64,000 nt of DNA from Craspedostauros australis (Eukaryota; Bacillariophyta; Bacillariophyceae; Mastogloiales; Achnanthaceae): contig JAMXDE010000040.1 of assembly GCA_026770025.1 (NCBI GenBank), positions 558,001 to 622,000 on the forward strand, written 5' to 3'. Position 1 is the stretch's first letter, and each line of letters opens with the position of its first letter. Made by a program: the position numbers and the translations under genes. The notes below the pieces were generated by a model. That model ran no database searches, had not been told where the DNA came from, and saw nothing but the letters and a program-made list of their open reading frames with translations. Positions 38,934-50,172 of this stretch are shown piece by piece.

Positions 38934-39736
38934 TGTCGAGATGTACATGTGAGTATATGTCGAGATGTACGTGTATATGTGCATCGTTCACCCGCTATTC
39001 TCTCATACGCACTTGGACGGTACAACTACATTCGTGTCGATAGTATACTGTGATTCGTCAGAATTACAGGGGAAACGGAACACACGAAAAGGGGCAAGAT
39101 TTCTGGAGGAAATTTGCAAATGACGATTTCTGAGAGAATTGGAACATCGTCCGTCCATCCATCAATGGTACCAAGAGAATCTCGAGGTACTTCCCAACTA
39201 AACCTCAGATGACGATATCATCTGACAGACCACTTCATCACCAATGGAACGTGACATCTGGAGAGCAGAAGGACGCCTACTGACGTCGACAGGATGTCAT
39301 CGTGTCACCACGTCGACATCTGTCTCCAAGTCAGAGCAGGAGGCTAAGATCCGATGACCGAAGGGCATCAGCATCATGGATACAGAAGGTGAACTTCAAA
39401 TGGCGAGTACTCACGGAGTAGGAGCCAGTACTGAATGAACGGAGTGTTGAATACAGAGTACGTATCGAACACGGAGTATCGTGCACAACGAGTACACGAT
39501 GTTGAGAGAGAGAGAGAGAGAATACAGAGAGAGAGAAGCGAGAGAGTATCTCGCGTACCGACTCATAGTCGGAGACTGAATCTACGAAACAGATTGAAGC
39601 GCCGAGAGCATCGGGCAAGAGAACGGGCGTACACCGAGAGCATCGGAGTAGCCAAGTAATGAAATAGCAAACGAACGACTATCAACCAACACCATCTTCC
39701 ACGATCGTAGGTTACCGTGCGCGGAACTTGCCAACA
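38934..39736 (+). repeat. Copia-1 outer 3' LTR (803 bp)
   Basis: Partner of 27268-28070, with the same length and GA run. CGACGC follows. Confidence 0.9.
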
Positions 39737-40621
39737 CGACGCTTCCTGGCGCACCAAAACGACGATTCCGCGCATCTGGACAACAGGTACGTCAGACTCA
39801 CGAGGTGAAGTATGACGATGACCAGGCGCGGTTGGTGGCTGCATCTGGCATCACCGAAGACATCGTGGTGAAGAGCGCTGAATGGGAAGGGTGGATCATC
39901 AACCAGCTGGGCGTTGCCGATGTTCACACACACAAGTCCGACAAGCTGCCGATCACGTCCGAATCGTTCAGGAAGACGGACAAGACGCGAAAACTTGGGC
40001 GCACCGCGGCAGAGAGCAAGGCGCTGGTGTTCGACAAGGCCATCCAAGACGGACAACAACACCTGCCATCCGATCACACCGCGAAGTTGCGCGACCAGAC
40101 CGCAGAAACCGAACACCCACCACTCGCAGTCCAAGGCTGGGCGAGCAAAACAACGCGCAAACCAGCGGCTCTGCCAGACTACATCACGGACAAATTGAAA
40201 GGCATCTGCGAAGCGTCCGCGAAGGACCCAAAAAACAGACCGTCCGAACATGAAGCACACGAACAATTGATGAAGAACGAAAAAAACGAAAACTGACTGG
40301 TACGTACAACTGCACGCAAACCCCATGCGTGTCAAAGCGTCGCTGTCTTCAGCGTACAACGCCAAGCAACGCAAACAAAAGAAGGAGGCTGCCCTCATCA
40401 AGACAAAAACCAACACAACAAGCAAAGCAACAGCAACAGCACCTGCACCTGCAATCGTGGTGACCCACAATACACCAGCTGCAACAGAGGAGGAACGAAG
40501 AGAAGAAGAGTTGCAGAGAGAGGAAGAGGAATGGGAGAATCAGAGGTGGTGTGATGCTCACACAATGAAGGTCCATGCAGAAAGTGAGGCTGTGTTGGGT
40601 GATGAGACGGAAATTTTGTGA
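39737..40621 (+). pseudogene. Copy B transposase, C-terminal remainder with a frameshift
   Basis: Continues the copy A protein from the LTR insertion point (TLPGAPKRRF onwards). Near 40285 the A-rich run GAAAAAAACG contains one base more than copy A, so the frame stops at 40294-40296; the last 99 codons resume in another frame at 40325-40621. The copy is therefore inactivated twice: by the LTR array and by this shift. Confidence 0.88.
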
Positions 40622-40758
40622 GGGGTGTGCTTCGCCGCGATAACACGAGTTGTGGAGTTTTGTGGGTGCCTGGTCATGCTACTTAATCGAGTCTAGAGTC
40701 CATCCAAAAACACACATAAAAAATCTGCTTACCATGCTATATCTCAACAACACATCAG

Positions 40759-41509
40759 TTGGATTTTCGTGTGCTGTTGTGACACGATCCGGAAGGGATG
40801 GCCTAGTTGACTGCCAGATTCAGGGAATCTGATGATGAAGTCAACGTGTGGCGACCGTCTGGAGATTAGTAGTTAGTGACAATGAGGTAGATAAGTGTTA
40901 TAGTGTTGATCTTGAGTTGTGCTATTTGTTATTTGAATAGTCTGCATTGTGAGTTGATCAATTTGAGATGTAGGATGAAGAAACGATAGTCGGCTTGAAT
41001 GGTGCGGCTCTGCACTGACCTGCAAAGGTTCAGTGCTGAAGGCGGACGGGTCCTCTCTTTCTCTCTTTCTCCAGTATCTCATCGTAGTCGTTCTACGTTC
41101 GAGTACTAAGCCTTGACACCTTGATTGAGGTTTGGAATCGAGAACACAGGTTGTCAGGCCGCAGGAATTGATGTAAGATTCCCTGCGTGTGTTGAAGCAG
41201 GGAGGATCTCTTGGCTGTTGTCATGCAAGGTTGTCAGGTTGTTTAGCTGACAACGGAATTCAGGTTGGCTGCATTACAATAGTTCAGGAGAGCACATAGT
41301 TCCCAAGGTATCTTGATCTCATTGACTTCGGATAGTGTTTGAGTCAGTGGTGATTCATGAATGAGTGTGGGAGAAGGAGGGAAAAGAGTGATTGTTCCGT
41401 ATTTGTTGGTGGGATATTTCGCGCCAAAATTTCGCGCCAAAATAATTTCAAGGTGCGACAAGGAACACACTGAGTGAAAAGTAGTCCGTTCTTTAGATGA
41501 ACTTCAACT
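40759..41509 (-). repeat. Copia-2 copy 1, 3' LTR
   Basis: 751 bp. Contains two adjacent TTTCGCGCCAAAA units at 41417-41442 (plus strand). Confidence 0.92.
41417..41442 (-). promoter_or_regulatory. Tandem E2F-type sites in Copia-2 LTR
   Basis: On the element's sense strand, TTTTGGCGCGAAA occurs twice without a gap. This matches the E2F/DP consensus TTTSGCGC and its symmetric form. Confidence 0.55.
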
Positions 41510-41518
41510 CTCCCTCTC
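41510..41518 (-). promoter_or_regulatory. Copia-2 copy 1 polypurine tract
   Basis: Reads GAGAGGGAG on the coding strand next to the 3' LTR. Confidence 0.7.
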
Positions 41519-41588
41519 AGTGTTGAGTCGCAGTGAGATCATGACATCGGTGAAAACTTCATCCGTGGTTGATGTATGAATGCCTCTC

Positions 41589-44500
41589 TTACCATCCCAT
41601 GATTTGGAATCGCAAGTACTGGAAGGTCTGGACGATTGATCCCTTGGTGAAGACATCGGCCAGCTGCTCGCCTGTTGGGATGTGTTGTACACAGATGAAC
41701 CCAGCCTTAACCCAATACCAGAAGAAGTGCCACTTGGTGAGGAAGTGTTTGGTTCGAGCAGTGGGTTGGTGATTGGTGGCGAGTGAGATACATGCTTCGT
41801 TGTCTTCGAAGACAGTGCACTGAAGGTTTGTGTGCAGAGGCATGTCTGTGCCTGCGTTGTCGATGACCTGGCGGATGAGCTGTTGAATCGGAATAAGAGT
41901 ACGCATTGCGAGGGAAAGCGCAGCATACTCAGCCTCCATTGTTGAGAGTGCGATCTCCGTTTGAAGCTTGGACTTCCAGATGAGCGGACATCCTCCTAGT
42001 TTGATGAGGTATCCGGTACGCGACTTGACCGCTGTGCGATCCTGGTCGGGCTCTTGTCGGTAGAGTCCTGCGAAGTCGGAGTCAACGAAGCACGTGAGGT
42101 CCAATTGTCCAGTGGGGCGTATGATGGTGCCCTTGTCCTGCGTAGCTTTCAAGTATCGCATAATTCGCTTGATCGCTTTTGCGTGCGAGCGACGAGGGTC
42201 GCTTCCGAAGCGAGCGACTTGGGAGACAGCGAATGCGAGGTCTGGACGCGTGTTGGTAGTGAGGTAGAGCAGCATGCCCACCACAGAGCGGTAGTTCCAA
42301 TTTTCATCCATGGGTGGCTCATGCTCGTTCCTGCCGAGCGCGGTTTGAGCCGCAGGTGTGGCAGTTCCGCCGCATTCCGTCATGCCTGTCGCCGCGAGCA
42401 CCTTTTGAATGAGCCCTGGCTGCCGCAAGTGGATGTAGTCGGCTTGTGGGTCACGGTTGACTTCGATACCGAGGAACTCGTTGAAGCTTCCTTCCTGGGT
42501 GAGTTCGAATCCTCGGTTTCGCATGGAGCGGATGAAGTCGTCTGCGAATTTCTTGGTCTTGGATGCGATGCCGGCGTCATCGACGTAGAGGACTATCATG
42601 ATGCCTTCGCGGATGAAGAGGCACTGCTCCTGATCGCAGGCCATGAATCCTTCGGCAAGGAGAGCTCGTATGAGGTGTTCGTACCATAAGCGAGGGGCGA
42701 TGGTGAGGCCGTACAGACTCTTTCTGAGGACAAGGCAGGTGTTCGATCCCTTGCTTGACTTGAATCCTCGTGGTAGATGAAGAAACACCGGCTTGTGAAT
42801 TTCAGCTTGGACGAAGGCGTTGGTGAAATCGATTGATGTCGTGACCCATCCCAGGACGATGGATGTGATCAGGAAGATGCGAACGGAGGACCATGCCACG
42901 ACCGGTGCATAAGTTGAAGCGTCTTCGAGGATGAGATCGCCGCGGCAGCACCATCGACCCTTGTACTTCTTGATTGTACCATCGGGGAGGCGCTTGCGGC
43001 GGAAGACCCACGTTCCTGGGTAGATCTTCTCTCCATAGGGCACGGTGCTCTTGTCGACTTCCTCCCATGTGCCTTTTTCGGTGAGGTCTTGGATTTCCTT
43101 GTTCGCTGCTTGCATCCATGCGTCTCTATTATCATCGCGGATGGCCTCGTCGAAGGAGAGTGTGTCTGGGTCGGAGGTCGAAGCCTTGTACGCTGCCGTT
43201 CGCTCAGAGATGTCGAGGTCGGCGCCTGTGGCGAAGTAGCTCATGAGTTGCCAGTCAACATAAGCTGGGAAGTTGGTGGCATCTGGCTGTGGCTCAATGA
43301 TGTTCACGGAGTATGCGTGCTGCTCGATGTTGGCCCAATCCTTCTATGGGATGCAGTTGTTGGTGTCAAGAATGTAGCTCGGGTCAACTGTCAGGGTGCT
43401 TTGGAGGATGGCTTGAAAGTCAGTCTCGCGCGTGTTGGGTACGTGATGGACCGGCTCGGTGCCTCCTTCTTGCACTCCAAGGTTGAATTGCTGAACTTCG
43501 AACTTGCTGGGTTGCTGCCATGGTCCTGGGCGAATGGTGCTGGTGTGTTGTCGCAAGGATTCGAATGCCAGCCGGTAGTTATGGCTCTGTCCGATTGCAT
43601 TCCAGATGGAGAGGAACTTTGCCTTGAACATTGTTGCTCCAAGTCCGCATTCTGGAGGAGTGTGCCCTTCGTTCATCAGTGTTTCGAGATCGTCGGATTC
43701 GGCTGGATCACGAAGAGAGCTTGCTGCGAAGTCGAGTGCATCGAAGCGTGGGGTCATGATTCCTGTGAGCATGTATTTGCTCATGATCCCGAGGAACTTG
43801 CGCACAGCGTAGACTGTCACTTCGTTCTGTTGTTCCTCGAAGAGGAATTCGCACTCGCGGTCCTCCATGATGTGGAGCTCCATGTCCAGGAAGAAGTCTT
43901 CGTATAGATCTGTTACGTTGAATGGGGCGTCCTCCGTCATGTCTGTTGGTTCCGGTTGCCACCAATCGACCATGTTCGCTTGAAACTCCTCAGGCTCCAT
44001 TCTTGGTAAATCGTTAACTGGAGCTTGTGGATTTAGAGTTCGGTAGCGTTGGCGGAGTTGACGCAGTAAGTATAGCGAGTTGACCTTGAAATCGTGGAGG
44101 TAGATAGAGAGAGGATCACTGCCGTTTCGTTGTAGAAATTCAATTGTGTTGAGGCAATCGATGACAGCTCGTGAGAATACGTGAATTGGATACGAATCTG
44201 GATGTATGTCAGATGTGGCGTCGTCTGATTCAATTTCTTCTTCAGCAGCCGTCGCAACACAAAGGTGGTACTCTTCACAATCGTCGTCCTCAAGCCACGC
44301 TGCCTTGCCTCCAAGACGTCCATAGGTAAATCGGAGTGGCTCTTTGCGAATCCTGGTGCTCCGTTCTCGTTTGGGCGTAATCGTGGATGTTGGTGGAATT
44401 GGTGATGAGGTCGTGGTCTCTGGTACATTTGATGTTGGCATAGAGGACACGGGTTGAAGTGGTGGTTGAGCTGACTGATCTTTCTTCAGCGGATCAGGAA

Positions 44501-47500
44501 GCTGGTTAGAAGGTTCCCATTGCGGTTCTTGTGAAGCGGGGCCCTCTTGGAGTTCCTCGCCTTCACTTGCTGCAGGAGGGTAGCTGAAGTCTCCCTCTGT
44601 CGAAGACAGCGGTTGGTTCACTCCCTCTGAAGCTGACATTGGAGGGGCGAGGTCATCATTGATTAAACCTGCATCCGTTTGCATCATTGGTTTCTGCTTT
44701 GGAGCAGGTAGCGATGGTACCTCTGCGCCTTGATTGTCAGCGGATGGAAAGGGGATGTGAGGCGAAGTTGGAATGTTTGGTTCGATCGCATCGTTTCGCT
44801 TCAATCGACTATGGTCTATGAGGTCGGAGTTGAGGGTTTCTTCCTGTTCCATAGCCTCTACATCGTCGTCATCAAATGGATACTGAAAGGTTGTATCACC
44901 GAACATACGTGTCCACTCTTCTGCTTGGTAGTTCGGCAGGTGTTTGGGATCAGTTGCTATAGTAGCGAACCAATCGTCGAACACCACATGGAATTGAGGT
45001 GTGATGGATCCTGTTCGTGGTGAGAGTACCAAAGGCACTGTTGAAGCGTGCTTTGTAGAGAGACCCACGTTGACGTATCGCTCTCCTCTTGGTTCCCATC
45101 GAGGTATCTTGCGTCCATCTGCGAGTGCTTTGTTGAGCACATACACAGGGCTGCCCCATACATGTAGATTGTGGAGCTGTTTGAGTGGAAGTCGGACACG
45201 AGAGAGAACATCGTATGGTGTTAGTCCTGTTGCTGGATTGGGCACACGGTTGTAAATGTAAGCTGCGTGTACCACTGCCATTGGCCATAGCTGTGCATCA
45301 AACATGTCAGGCCAATGAATACTTTGGTGCATCATCATTGTTCGAGCCATTGACACGATGGTGCGGATGCTTCGCTCTGCTATGCCATTGTGATGGTGGG
45401 CTCCGACTCCGGCGAATCGATGGACTTGATGGAAGGCTTCGAGGTGTCGAGTGTACTCTGGTGAAGTGAAGGTAGTTGCGTTGTCTGATAGGTAGGAGCG
45501 TACGGGCACGCCGACGTCGCGACACATTAGTTCAAATCGTTCCTTGGCTTCTAGAGTAGCGTGTGTAGTCAGGGCTGCTACTGGTTCCACGTGAATGTAG
45601 CTTGATGCGTGGTCAACGAAGATAGCTCCGCCCCTATACATGTCAATTGGGTCTCCTTTTCCTCTTCCTGTAAAGAGGCGGCCTGGTGTTCGTCCGACGA
45701 AGTGGTCTACTGATACTTGTTGGCCTGGGAACAGGTGGTCGGTCCGCAGCACACCTTGTTTGTCACGCACGACATGTTGAGTTATACCTGGCGAAGGGCG
45801 CCGGTGCAACTTTCCAAACTGACATGCGGCACAAAGAGGGAGGTCAGTGACTTTGGCGGCTGCGGTATGCATTTTTCGGGATGCTTCAGATCCTGTGAGA
45901 ACACCTGAACGTAGAAGGAATTTCACTCTGTTGAAGGATAAGTGCCCGAGGCGGTAGTGCCAGCGGAGAAGTTCCTTTTGCGGCTGAGTGAGATTGACGT
46001 TGTGGTCTGACACAGTTGACACAATTGACGAGAGCGCTTTGGGTAGGTCGTGGATGTTGTCCGAGTTGTAACCAACTGAAGTTGGTAGTTTCGTTGATTT
46101 CTTGTAGTTGGCGACAACAGCGCTGCGACCCTCGTGCCCGTCCAATCCGCTCAATTTGCATGAAGAATTGTCAAAGACGATTGTTTCTCCAGGGTATTCT
46201 TCGAGGAGACTCGAAGTGCTGATGAGCTTCACTTTGGACAAGGGTACATAGAAGGCGGGCAATCGTAGTTTGCGTGGGCTTCCACGCACGTCGAGCACAT
46301 GCCATTCTACCGTTCCCAACGCATTCACTTGGATTTTCTTGAGGAATCCACTCAGAAAGGTTGGTTTCGGTGGAAGACTTGGGGTGGTGCAGAAGTCATC
46401 GAGGTCGTTGGTGACAGAAATAGAAGCTCCACTGTCCCATACCAATTCGAATGGAGCGTTGGGAGAGAGACAGTTTTCTGCCTTCTGTGGGGATGCAAAA
46501 GCGTGACGATTAGTGAAGAAGGAGGCGAGGCCTTGCAGAGAAAGAAGTGTAGGAGCGTCAGTTTCACAGGGTTGAGTTTGACTTTTGCCGCAAGCCAAGT
46601 CAATGCCGAGCTTTGGGTAAATGTTCCAGAGATTTCGTGAGAGGGTTGATGTGCGACTTCGTGTACGTGTGATTGGATTTTGCGAATTGTTTTGCTTCGC
46701 GCCATATTTGGGGTACTCCAACGGTGTTTTGGGCTTATCCCAATGGTGACGTTTTTGGTTGCGCTTGCGAGTTTTGGTCCGAGCAGGGCGATGTTTTGAT
46801 TGCGCGTTCCGTGGCGGACTAGTATTGAGAGCTCGCATTGGCACGGGATCAGTTGTCTTACTGTTCTCTGTCATCACATCGTAGAGAGTGCGATTCACGG
46901 GTTCATTGAAGTAGACGGGACGGCGGATGTTGCTCTTGGACTTGGTTCGAGACATTGTTTGGATGGTGTCGGCTGTTCTGACTGGGCTGTGTCTTCGTGG
47001 AACGTTTGAGTGAAGGAGGAGCAGCGTGGTGGCGATTATCATCCAGGCGTTGGTTGCCGTGACAAACCACCCATGCTCAACTCCGAGAGTGTAGACTTGG
47101 ACGCTCACGAAAGAAAGGATTGATCCAATTACACAGCTGAGGTAGTTGAAGGAGGTGAAGAGGTTCCACACAAACGACCACCATTCTTTCTCGTCTTGGC
47201 TGTTAGCAGCTGTTAAGCAGGTCCAAGCAGCCATGTCGACGACGAGATGATCAGGTTTGGCGTTGTTGTTGCCTTTACCTTTCGGCTTGAAGTTGTCTTG
47301 ATGACTTTCGGTGTTATGCGAAAGGCGCCAGCGACGACACTTCGCGCACCACATGAACGTCTTGTCATAGACGAGCTTGCGCTGTGGTTCACCCGCTTTG
47401 GGTGGCGTGGATGCCCAACCTTGGTTCGGTTTTCGATTACCGTTGTTGTTGTTGGGCTTCTTTGGTTGATTCTTCTTCTTCGCGTTGTTCCTTCCGAAAC

Positions 47501-48773
47501 CCTTGTGTTGCTCAAGGATGTTGGCCTTTGGATGCTTGGCTACGTTGTTGAAGTACGATTGCCTGGGGACGTTGCGGTCCTTGACGCGTCTAATGGCGTG
47601 CCAACGATCTCCTCGTACTTCGTTGTCGTACGAAGCCTGTGCTTTGTTGCAGATTGCCATCCAGGTGAGCTCCTTGGCTGCGAGCTTTGGAAGAGCTTCT
47701 TGGTACGTGAATATGGGGAGACGCTTGAGGATTATCTCAAGATCGTCCTTCATCACATAAAGGGGACGTCGGTATTGTTCACCGGAAAGGAACTTGCCGC
47801 CTGCCTGAAGGAAGGCGTCGAGGATGTTGCGGAGCAGATGGAGGTCGAAGCGACCAGCGTCATCGAGGCTCTTGCAGAGGGCGCGAAGCTTGACAGCCAT
47901 GTCTCCGACGTTCTCACCAGCGAACTGAGAGCAGTCGACTTTACGGATGTCCTTGGCGATCTTGTCTTGCTCGTCCAACGAGTTGGCGGTGATGCTATTC
48001 ATGAATTCGATGAAGAGGGTTAGGAAGTGGTTGTGATACTTCCTTTCGATTCGGTTCATGAGCTGATCCTCGAGGACTGGGTCAAGGCTATCAAGGAAGA
48101 ACGCGGCGGCTGCCCCGTTGTTTTGGACATCGTAGTTGTCCCACTTCTCGTGATACGCTTCGAAATGCCTCGTTGAATCTTCAAGGGTGAAGGAGGCAGG
48201 TGAGTCGAGGACACATACCATTGTTGGGGTTGCAGCGTCATCGACAATGTATGCCATGGTTAAGAGTCCCGTCTTGCTCATGTGGTTGTGTACCAGCCGA
48301 ATGAATTGCTGGATGTTGCCGCCTTTCTTGAACTTGTCGGTCAATCCAGTTTCGCGCTTGGCTTGGTTCGCAGAGTCGGCTCCGTTGTGGAGGATTCTCT
48401 GCTGCTGGGCGTGGGTCCATCTAGTTTGGGATCCTTCCTTGAGGCCAGTCCACTCCACGTTTGGTTCGCCTGCTGTCCAGGGTACCCAGTTGCGGCCTTG
48501 CTGGTTCATTCCACCCATGATGGGGACGATTGGCTTGGTGGTGAGGTCTTCGTCGTCGTCGTCGCTGTCGTCGTCCGGACGCTTGCTTCCTTTTGGCTTG
48601 GGGTCCGTGATGGCGTCAGCTGCGGCTTGGGAGACGGCTGCTGCCATGTTCGCTGCTTCAGCGTTGGCTTCGGCTGTCAACGTTGCCTCTTGGAGGCGAA
48701 GGTTTTCAGTCCGAATGGTCTCGAGCTGTGCTTGCAGCTCTTCCAACGTTGGGTTGGGTTCCTCTTCCGCCAT
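41589..48773 (-). pseudogene. gag-pol: Copia-2 copy 1 Gag-Pol, interrupted by one TAG
   Basis: ATG at 48771-48773. The frame runs 1,809 codons to TAG at 43341-43343, and the same frame continues to 41589 with the rest of RT and RNase H. The other copy has CAG (Gln) at this codon, so a single C-to-T change caused the stop. Gag has a Cys/His motif CAKCRRWRLSHNTESH near residue 471 (CX2CX6HX4H). Two hydrophobic stretches follow at about 526-584. Protease WDSGAS is near 777. Integrase has HYRLGH near 940 and candidate acids in SVDHF (1020), SDNAT (1097) and NGIAERS (1129). RT carries YVDD at about 42590. The stop falls before RT, so this copy alone cannot make RT unless the codon is read through. 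Confidence 0.9.
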
Positions 48774-49015
48774 GATGGGCGGTGTCGGGTCCTTGAGGGG
48801 TCTTTTGACTTCGAAGGGATCGATCTGTTCTGCGTTCTACTGCTCTTGCTTCGACTTCACTTCGTTTTGAAGTTGTGCACTGAAGTACGATGCTGGCTTT
48901 AGAGAAGGCAGGCGCCTGGTCTGCAGGCGCGGTTGAGCTTGCTTAAGCAGAGGCTACTGCGGTCCGATGTTGTGATCGGTTGTCGTCAGTTTGGACTTTA
49001 TAGTCCTCTCGAGAT

Positions 49016-49155
49016 GCTCGGTTTTCGAGCTGTGGAGCTTAGTGTCCACCTTGGACCTGAGGGTCCGCTTGGTATTGCTCGGTTTGCGAGCTGTGGAGCT
49101 TGGTGTCCACTCTGGACCTGAGGGTCCTTGCAGTTTGCTCGGTTTGCGAGCGTAG
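49016..49155 (-). repeat. Copia-2 leader tandem repeats (about 60 bp)
   Basis: Two and a bit units starting GCTCGG at 49016, 49077 and 49137. Each has the short inverted repeat GGACCT-GAGGGTCC. They lie in the leader between the 5' LTR and gag, and are identical in layout at 62820-62959. Confidence 0.75.
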
Positions 49156-49233
49156 CCTTGGGGCTTGGTCTCAAAGAGACCTTGCGAGCGGTTGGCAGAG
49201 GAAGATGCTCAGTAGAGTTGGTGAACGTTGGTG

Positions 49234-49252
49234 TAACCACTCGCAGCTACCA
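49234..49252 (-). other. Copia-2 primer binding site
   Basis: The coding strand reads TGGTAGCTGCGAGTGGTTA directly after the 5' LTR. It starts with TGG and resembles the complement of the 3' end of initiator tRNA-Met (TGGTAGCAGAGGATGGTTT from memory), about 14 of 20 bases. Confidence 0.5.
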
Positions 49253-50004
49253 GTTGGATTTTCGTGTGCTGTTGTGACACGATCCGGAAGGGATGGCCTA
49301 GTTGACTGCCAGATTCAGGGAATTTGATGATGAAGTCAACGTGTGGCGACCGTCTGGAGATTAGTAGTTAGTGACAATGAGGTAGATAAGTGTTATAGTG
49401 TTGATCTTGAGTTGTGCTATTTGTTATTTGAATAGTCTGCATTGTGAGTTGATCAATTTGAGATGTAGGATGAAGAAACGATAGTCGGCTTGAATGGTGC
49501 GGCTCTGCACTGACCTTCAGAGGTTCAGTGCTGAGGGCGGACGAGTCCTCTCTTTCTCTCTTTCTCCAGTATCTCATCGTAGTCGTTCTACGTTCGAGTA
49601 CTAAGCCTTGACACCTTGATTGAGGTTTGGGATCAAGAACACAGGTTGTCAGGCCGCAGGAATTGATGTAAGATTCCCTGTGTGTGTTGAAGCAGGGAGG
49701 ATCTCTTGGCTGTTGTCATGCAAGGTTGTCAGGTTGTTTAGCTGACAACGGAATTCAGGTTGGCTGCATTACAATAGTTCAGGAGAGCACATAGTTCCCA
49801 GGGTATCTTGATCTCATTGACTTCGGATAGTGTTTGAGTCAGTGGTGATTCATGAATGAGTGTGGGAGAAGGAGGGAAAAGAGTGATTGTTCCGTATTTG
49901 TTGGTGGGAGGTTTCGCGCCAAAATTTCGCGAAAAAATAATTTCAAGGTGCGACAAGGAACACACTGAGTGAAAAGTAGTCCGTTCTTTAGATGAACTTC
50001 AACT
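49252..50004 (-). repeat. Copia-2 copy 1, 5' LTR
   Basis: 753 bp. The E2F-type pair at 49912-49937 has one unit altered to TTTCGCGAAA, which still fits the E2F core. Confidence 0.92.
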
Positions 50005-50110
50005 ACATCACTTAAAATTGAAGCTAAACATTGAGTTCAGACGCCTGACTATCTGTTAATCAGAATATTGAAGTTTAATTGATATTGAAGCTGTTTTTAT
50101 TTTCATGTTG

Positions 50111-50136
50111 ATCCACCACACAATTGTGTGGTGGAT
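50111..50136. terminator. 26-bp palindrome, copy B
   Basis: Identical to 6862-6887. Confidence 0.5.
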
Positions 50137-50172
50137 TCAAAAAATTCTCGATCAAGCAATGTTGCCCTCCTC

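Larger units (their letters stand above)
27268..39736 (+). mobile_element. Copia-1 composite array with three direct LTRs and one inverted LTR
   Basis: Order: LTR (803 bp), intact internal region with a 2,058-aa Gag-Pol, LTR (793 bp), second internal region cut off within gag, inverted LTR (793 bp), RT/RNase H tail, LTR (803 bp). The outer LTRs match each other in length and detail and share one target duplication, so the whole array behaves as one insertion into copy B. The inner two LTRs are of a second subtype. Confidence 0.9.
40759..50004 (-). mobile_element. Copia-2 element, copy 1 (9,246 bp)
   Basis: LTRs of 751 and 753 bp with ends AGTTG...CAACT and ACATC duplicated at 40754-40758 and 50005-50009. 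The uninterrupted target is seen in copy A near 6990. Gag-Pol on the minus strand is split by one nonsense codon. The LTRs differ at roughly a dozen sites, so the insertion is older than Copia-2 copy 2. Confidence 0.92.

Noticed and set aside
43089-43907. 272-aa plus-strand frame within Copia-2 (also 56891-57709)
   Set aside because: Antisense to Gag-Pol with hydrophobic, repetitive content. It is conserved only because the element is duplicated.
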